From: Malikia sp041190985
GTDB lineage: Bacteria > Pseudomonadota > Gammaproteobacteria > Burkholderiales > Burkholderiaceae_C
Length of the DNA: 8,193 nucleotides
Assembly: GCA_041190985.1 (NCBI GenBank)
Contig: JBEEPT010000140.1
Span: 1-8,193 of the forward strand
Direction of reading: 5' to 3'
Every line of letters begins with the position of its first letter. Within the stretch, counting starts at the first letter, position 1. The notes under the pieces are model-generated. The model ran no database searches. It saw only the letters and a list, made by a program, of their open reading frames with translations, and was not told where the DNA came from. The position numbers and the translations under genes were made by a program. This document shows, in pieces, positions 5,701 through 8,193 of this stretch.

Positions 5701-8193
5701 CCGCCTGAATGATCGGCCGCAACACCGTCGTGCGCATCAGGCTGACAAGGTAGTCGCGGAACGAGCGACCGCCCTCGATCAGCGCATCCGTCAGGCTCTG
5801 CGCGATCTGGTCGTTCGTCTTCTTCCACTCGTCGAGCGCGACCTGCGTCTCCACGCGCGTGCGCTCGCGGACCGCGGCCTCGTTGACGAGGCGCGTCTCG
5901 CGCTCGCGGTCATCTGGGCCAAGTGCCGTGTTGTCCTGGATCGCGCGGATCTGCTGCCGGCGCTTGATCTCCACGTCGAACAAGGCGAGCTGACGCTCGC
6001 GCACGGCGTTGCTCTGCCCGATCAGCGAGGCCTCCAGCGTCGTGCGTTCGGCCGACTCGTCGATCGCCCGCGCGTACTCCCGCACGGCGTTCGCAGCGGC
6101 CAAGCGCTGCTGGTCGATCTGCTGGAGGTCGCGGCCTTGCTCGGCGGCCTGCTCTTCCTTCCACGCCAGCACCAGAGACAGAACGGCGAGTTCCTTCTTT
6201 CGGATCGCCGCAATCGTGTCGTCGATCGCCTTCTGCTCGATGGCTGCGGCGCGCTGCTCGGCCGCGGCGGCTTGCCCGGCGAGCTGGATCAGTTCGGCGC
6301 GGCTGTTCAGCTTGCCGGCCTGCGCGGCGGCCGTTGCCCGGATGTCGCGGGCCTCGTCGCGTGCCGCCTGCGCCTGGATCTGCGCCACGCGCTTGATCAG
6401 GTCGATTTCCGACAGAGCGCCCTGCTCGCGCAGCGCCTGCGCGTCCTGCACCTGGCGCGCGACGACTTCCTGGCGCACAGCCGCGGCGGCCTGGATCTTC
6501 GCCGTCTGCTCCTGCACCGACAGCCCGTAGGCCTCGGATGCCGCGGTGGCGCGCTTCTGCGCCTCGGTGATGCGATCAAGGCTCAGGCCGGCTTCGGCGC
6601 CCTTCTCGGCGATCTTCGCGAGTTGCTCTGCGAGCTTGGCCTGCGGAGACTTCGTCGAGCTTTCGAGGGCGGCGAACTCCTGCCCGGCCAGCGATGCGCG
6701 CGATGCGTCGGCCTGCGACTTCGCGAGGTCTGCCGTCGCCTTCGTGGCCTCGTTCGCCTTCGCGATGTAGGCCTCCAGACGCCGGATGTCGGCGTCGAGG
6801 AACTGCGCACGAGAGCCACCGCCTTCGCCGATGGCTGCGCGCTCGGCCTTCGCCGCTTCGAGCGACTGGCGCGCGATGGCGACAGCAGCGTCCGCACCCG
6901 GCGGGCGGAAGAGACTCGCCGGAGCGTCGACGAGCCCCTTGAACAGATCCTTGACGCCCTTCCATGCCTTCTCGACACCGGAGGCCGAGTCGGCGAGTTC
7001 CTTCGCGCGCTCGATGCTGACGCGGGCAAACTCCTGCTGCGCGAGGGACGCCGCCTCGGCCGTCTTGCCCTGCTCTTCCAGGGCCTTGATCTGCTCGAAC
7101 ACCGAGACCGTCAGGAACCGCGTCTGCTCGTTGAGCTTCGCGGCGCCCTGCGTCGGGCTGCGGCCGAGTTCGGCGAAAGCCTTCACCGTCTCCTCGACGG
7201 CCGGGCCGCCCTCGCGCTCGAGGCGGATCGCGGCTTCGGCGAGTTGCTGCAGATCCTTCGCGGCCACCCGGCCGGTGGATGCCAGCGCGGCGAGCACCTC
7301 GGCCGCCTTGCCCTGCGTGCCGACGCCCGCGGCGATGGCCTGCTGCGCCTGCACGAGGCTGCCCACGGTGGCGCCGGCCGCGTTGCCGGTGAGCACCAGC
7401 GCCTGCCGGTAGGCCGTGAGTTCGCTGGTGGCCTTGAACAGGCCCAGGCCGACCACAGCGACAGCCGCCGCAAGGCCGGTCAGCGCCGCGCCCACGGGCG
7501 TGATGGAGCCGACCAGTGCCCGCGCGGCGTTGCCGATGCCGCCGAACGAGTCCTTGATCTGCCCGCCCTGCTGCAGAAGCACCAGGAACGGGTTGCTGCC
7601 GCCAGCGAGTTGCGTCGCGATGTCGGTGAACTGCGCCGGCAGCTGGCGCAGCGCGGCCGTGGTCTGGCCAGCCGACACACCGAGGCGCGACGTGCCGGCG
7701 TTCGCCGCGTCGATCGCCTTGATGTACTTCTCGGCATCGCCTGCAACGCCCAGCTGCGCCGCCCGGTACCGAAGGATCTCGGCCTGCGACTTGCCCTGCA
7801 GCGCCACCTGCTCGCGCAGCGACGTGATGAACGATTTCGCCGCGGCTTCGGCGCTCTTCTTCGCCGCCGCGGCCTGCTGCTGGGCCTGCGCCTCTTCGCG
7901 CGCGGCTGCCGCAGCCTGTTCCTGCGCCGCGCGCTGGTTTTGCAGTTGCAGCAGCAGCGGCGCAGCAGCGGCGCCGACACCGAGCTGCGCGGCCTTGTAC
8001 CGGGCGACTTCATCTGCCGACTTGCCGTACAGCGCGATCTGCTCGCGCAGGCCGTTCAGGAAGGCCTGCTGCGAGGCCTGCGCAGCGGCGCGCGCGCGGT
8101 TCTCTTCGGCGATCGTGGCTGCGGCTTCACGCTGGGCCTGCGCCTGCGCGACGGTGGCCTTCGCCAGCGCTTCCTGCGCAGCCTTGGCGCTGG
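2762..8193 (-). CDS. Phage tail length tape measure protein, lambda GpH-like (5' end beyond window; 1809 residues visible)
   Basis: The protein fills the tail tube during assembly, sets its length and in related phages is ejected ahead of the DNA. The frame ends at TGA 2764-2762 and is open to the right edge (first full codon 8193-side at 8191). An apparent GTG start at 7807 is an internal Val. The 128 codons upstream of it are open and carry a second copy of the same GKS..E..RY.AAQLGV motif, so the true start lies outside. Visible-residue layout: 44-149 motif repeats; 171-428 TMP_2-like core with LRQLPAQFTDIATQLAGG at 181-198 followed by NPFLVLLQQGGQIKDSFGG; 226-252 hydrophobic segment; 430-788 Ala/Glu/Gln/Arg-rich helix, probably coiled coil; 783-833 lambda-C-like segment; 830-1005 Gly/Ala-rich hydrophobic region; 1168-1259 and 1612-1685 conserved tape measure modules; 1693-1790 closing coiled coil; Gly/Ser-rich tail. 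It has no lysozyme or peptidase motif that I can see. The identification is secure; the full length is unknown. Confidence 0.95.
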   Translation of the reverse strand, partial: SAKAAQEALAKATVAQAQAQREAAATIAEENRARAAAQASQQAFLNGLREQIALYGKSADEVARYKAAQLGVGAAAAPLLLQLQNQRAAQEQAAAAAREEAQAQQQAAAAKKSAEAAAKSFITSLREQVALQGKSQAEILRYRAAQLGVAGDAEKYIKAIDAANAGTSRLGVSAGQTTAALRQLPAQFTDIATQLAGGSNPFLVLLQQGGQIKDSFGGIGNAARALVGSITPVGAALTGLAAAVAVVGLGLFKATSELTAYRQALVLTGNAAGATVGSLVQAQQAIAAGVGTQGKAAEVLAALASTGRVAAKDLQQLAEAAIRLEREGGPAVEETVKAFAELGRSPTQGAAKLNEQTRFLTVSVFEQIKALEEQGKTAEAASLAQQEFARVSIERAKELADSASGVEKAWKGVKDLFKGLVDAPASLFRPPGADAAVAIARQSLEAAKAERAAIGEGGGSRAQFLDADIRRLEAYIAKANEATKATADLAKSQADASRASLAGQEFAALESSTKSPQAKLAEQLAKIAEKGAEAGLSLDRITEAQKRATAASEAYGLSVQEQTAKIQAAAAVRQEVVARQVQDAQALREQGALSEIDLIKRVAQIQAQAARDEARDIRATAAAQAGKLNSRAELIQLAGQAAAAEQRAAAIEQKAIDDTIAAIRKKELAVLSLVLAWKEEQAAEQGRDLQQIDQQRLAAANAVREYARAIDESAERTTLEASLIGQSNAVRERQLALFDVEIKRRQQIRAIQDNTALGPDDRERETRLVNEAAVRERTRVETQVALDEWKKTNDQIAQSLTDALIEGGRSFRDYLVSLMRTTVLRPIIQAVFAPFAAGLTTAAQAFTGGGQGTQIGANGQPIFQAASLFNAGKSIYEGFASSFSTVGLGVANAYGTTIANATATGLDGFLATNNAFGTAGGAGGTGTAIGSVASAAAGAAVGVFGGRAISGGYSAFGGNSGNSAVNTGTVVGGIVGSIVPVIGTALGAAVGGIIGGVVNRLFGRKAPQVESQFIEGTISGGGDFSGGVTTNILEKGGLFRSDKRSSTTDAITGDLDKSLDAGAAKLVELAKKYGDALGLPVDQLANVSTAIKVQVTDDLTKNTEAVTAALQQFADSLLGAFADEVEPFRQAGETVAQVIERVGGNLLQINSVLEQLGLSALATSVDGGKAALALSDLFGGAGNFAQVAANYYQKFYSEAERADAATAQITETLSKFGLELPKSRDGFRALVDAQDLTTASGREAFAALLGVADAFDAIQTSGAAAAEELARVQKEREDKRTGELSRLEDELLRLQGNTVEIRNRERAALEESNRALYDQIQALKDQAAELEKQKRLQGSIDSGLESFLSPEALRRQRAQRISDNLSGIGGNLSADELLGLSRQQIFDMAAAFVQLTIVSTDAKQVVVDAAVALERLVRSAEEAARAAAIDDLQKKISDLESVFGDLSVVNRVETVSEAYQRNVAELENLQAGFDNLLGNIGKTVQETLADLLNSQKALQGYRAQLRGTIDETYLRTLSPSARIASLKSKESALFGQLGTAADPVSVAQELQRTILQRIKEEAALREASLSVEIELTKKARDAQIAALRGQIDGFQRLRELAQQMGQFTNSLRFSDVSPLSFGDQLGTARSLFEDTLRRAQGGDAFAVSNLQGNARAYLDEARAYFASSAEYAAIFAEVTGALDAISAGGADSQIAPLEAQLAELQALNQTTIDTSAEELAALQAIDAALAAREAENTKAIEEQKKLAQAQIDKLTALVEDQKARLTQAAAEHRELLDELRAINENTAALIDGVSLESGAPGGSGRPSAD
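3137..3358 (-). other. Conserved C-terminal tape measure module (SPLSFGDQL ... YFASSAEYAAIF)
   Basis: Visible residues 1612-1685. The pattern SPLSFGDQLGTARSLFE, then GDAFAVSNL, YLDEARAYFASSAEY and IFAEVTGAL matches a block I know from the C-terminal part of many prophage tape measure proteins ('SPLtp..ql..ar..f......a..GD..a...l...a..yL..ar.YfaSs..Ya.if..V...L'). Its function is not established. It precedes the final coiled coil and marks the C-terminal end of the protein as intact and not truncated. Confidence 0.65.
4415..4690 (-). other. Conserved tape measure module (YYQKFYSEAERADA ... GLELPKSRDGFRALVDAQDL)
   Basis: Visible residues 1168-1259. The block LFGGAGNFAQV, NYYQKFYSEAERADA, FGLELPKSRDGFRALVDAQD and REAFAALLGVADAFD matches a recurrent segment in large proteobacterial prophage tape measure proteins ('f...yy..fyse.er.....a.l...f..lgl.lP.tr..fr.lv...dl.t..gr...a.Ll.la.aF'). 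It is followed by a charged helix with RLQGNTVEIRNRERAALEESN, also typical of those proteins. The role is unknown; I place it by recall of the pattern, not by alignment. Confidence 0.6.
5186..5293 (-). other. Glycine-zipper hydrophobic segment of the tape measure protein
   Basis: Visible residues 967-1002. This stretch has nearly no charge and Gly/Ala at regular spacing (GGIVGSIVPVIGTALGAAVG, then GGIIGGVV), and it ends at a basic NRLFGRK. It is preceded by further Gly/Ala-rich sequence (visible residues about 917-950). Such segments are common in large tape measure proteins and are thought to insert in or cross the host inner membrane during DNA entry. Insertion is inferred from the pattern. 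Confidence 0.6.
5693..5845 (-). other. Lambda-family tape measure C-domain-like segment
   Basis: Visible residues 783-833. The stretch VALDEWKKTNDQIAQSLTDA, then LIEGGRSFRDYLVSLMRTTV and LRPIIQAVFAP, resembles the 'f......a...f......g...f.d......................i' block of lambda GpH-type tape measure proteins (tape_meas_lam_C / TMP_C). In lambda-size proteins it lies toward the end; here almost 1000 residues follow. Assignment is by pattern only. Confidence 0.6.
6908..7681 (-). other. TMP_2-like core (prophage tail length tape measure domain)
   Basis: Visible residues 171-428. The hallmark is AALRQLPAQFTDIATQLAGG followed by NPFLVLLQQGGQIKDSFGG, almost the consensus of the lambda GpH family ('mrqlP.qitDvvt.LagGqsPf.vllqQGgQlkd.fGG'). 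After a hydrophobic helix (226-252; bases 7436-7516) come several short helices, a VVGLGLFKAT turn and a helical segment with AEAAIRLEREGGPAVEETVKA. This domain alone makes the gene call secure. Confidence 0.9.
7745..8062 (-). repeat. Two copies of the F..LREQ.AL.GKS..E..RY.AAQLGV motif, 77 residues apart
   Basis: Copy 1 is bases 7976-8062 (visible residues 44-72) and copy 2 is bases 7745-7831 (121-149). Nineteen of 29 residues are identical, including LREQ, GKS, RY and AAQLGV. The spacing is exactly 77 residues (231 bp). Each is preceded by an Ala/Gln/Glu/Arg-rich helical stretch. The motif is known as an N-terminal element of TMP_2-type tape measure proteins. More copies may lie upstream of the window. 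Confidence 0.85.

Noticed and set aside
5148..5828. 226-codon minus-strand frame rich in Arg, Gly and His
   Set aside because: It is an out-of-frame reading of the Gly/Ala-rich tape measure region; composition is typical of frame-shifted GC-rich codons.
2762..8193. Possible promoter, terminator, tRNA or CRISPR in the window
   Set aside because: No intergenic space exists between the three genes, and I saw no CRISPR-like direct repeats, tRNA cloverleaf or hairpin with T-run. The only repeats are protein-level motif copies inside genes.

Overview
The window is a stretch of the tail-structure module of a long-tailed (siphovirus-like) bacteriophage or prophage. All three genes read on the minus strand, so transcription runs from the high-coordinate end to the low-coordinate end. 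In transcription order they are a very large tail tape measure protein (cut by the window's right edge), a 844-residue tail-tip/hub-like protein carrying a C-terminal LamG-type (concanavalin-fold) domain, and the first 75 residues of a small conserved phage protein of unknown function (cut by the left edge).

The DNA is GC-rich (hand counts of sampled lines give about 60-77 %), with GCG/GCC, CTG, CAG and CGC codons dominant. This fits a phage of a high-GC proteobacterium, perhaps Burkholderiales or a relative. That is an inference from composition and from the look of the tail proteins. Nothing in the window distinguishes a free phage from an integrated prophage: there is no integrase, att site, portal or lysis gene.

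Layout: 2762-8193 tape measure, open to the right edge; 228-2762 hub/LamG protein; 1-226 small protein, open to the left edge. The genes are packed as tightly as possible. Tape measure stop and hub start share one base (TGATG), and hub stop and third gene start are one base apart (TGACATG). Neither start has a recognisable Shine-Dalgarno sequence, so translational coupling is likely. There is no intergenic space, no promoter, no terminator and no RNA gene that I can see.

Expected working together: the tape measure protein lies in the tail lumen, sets tail length during assembly and may later help DNA cross the host envelope. The hub-like protein probably sits at the distal tip and presents the LamG module to the cell surface on a Gly-rich linker. 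The third protein is probably an accessory tail or virion protein. I do not see a new kind of system here. The points most worth a second look are the tape measure's size and domain order, the LamG fusion with its duplicated linker motif, the lower-GC centre of the hub gene, and the absence of a lambda-type M-L-K-I block between tape measure and hub.
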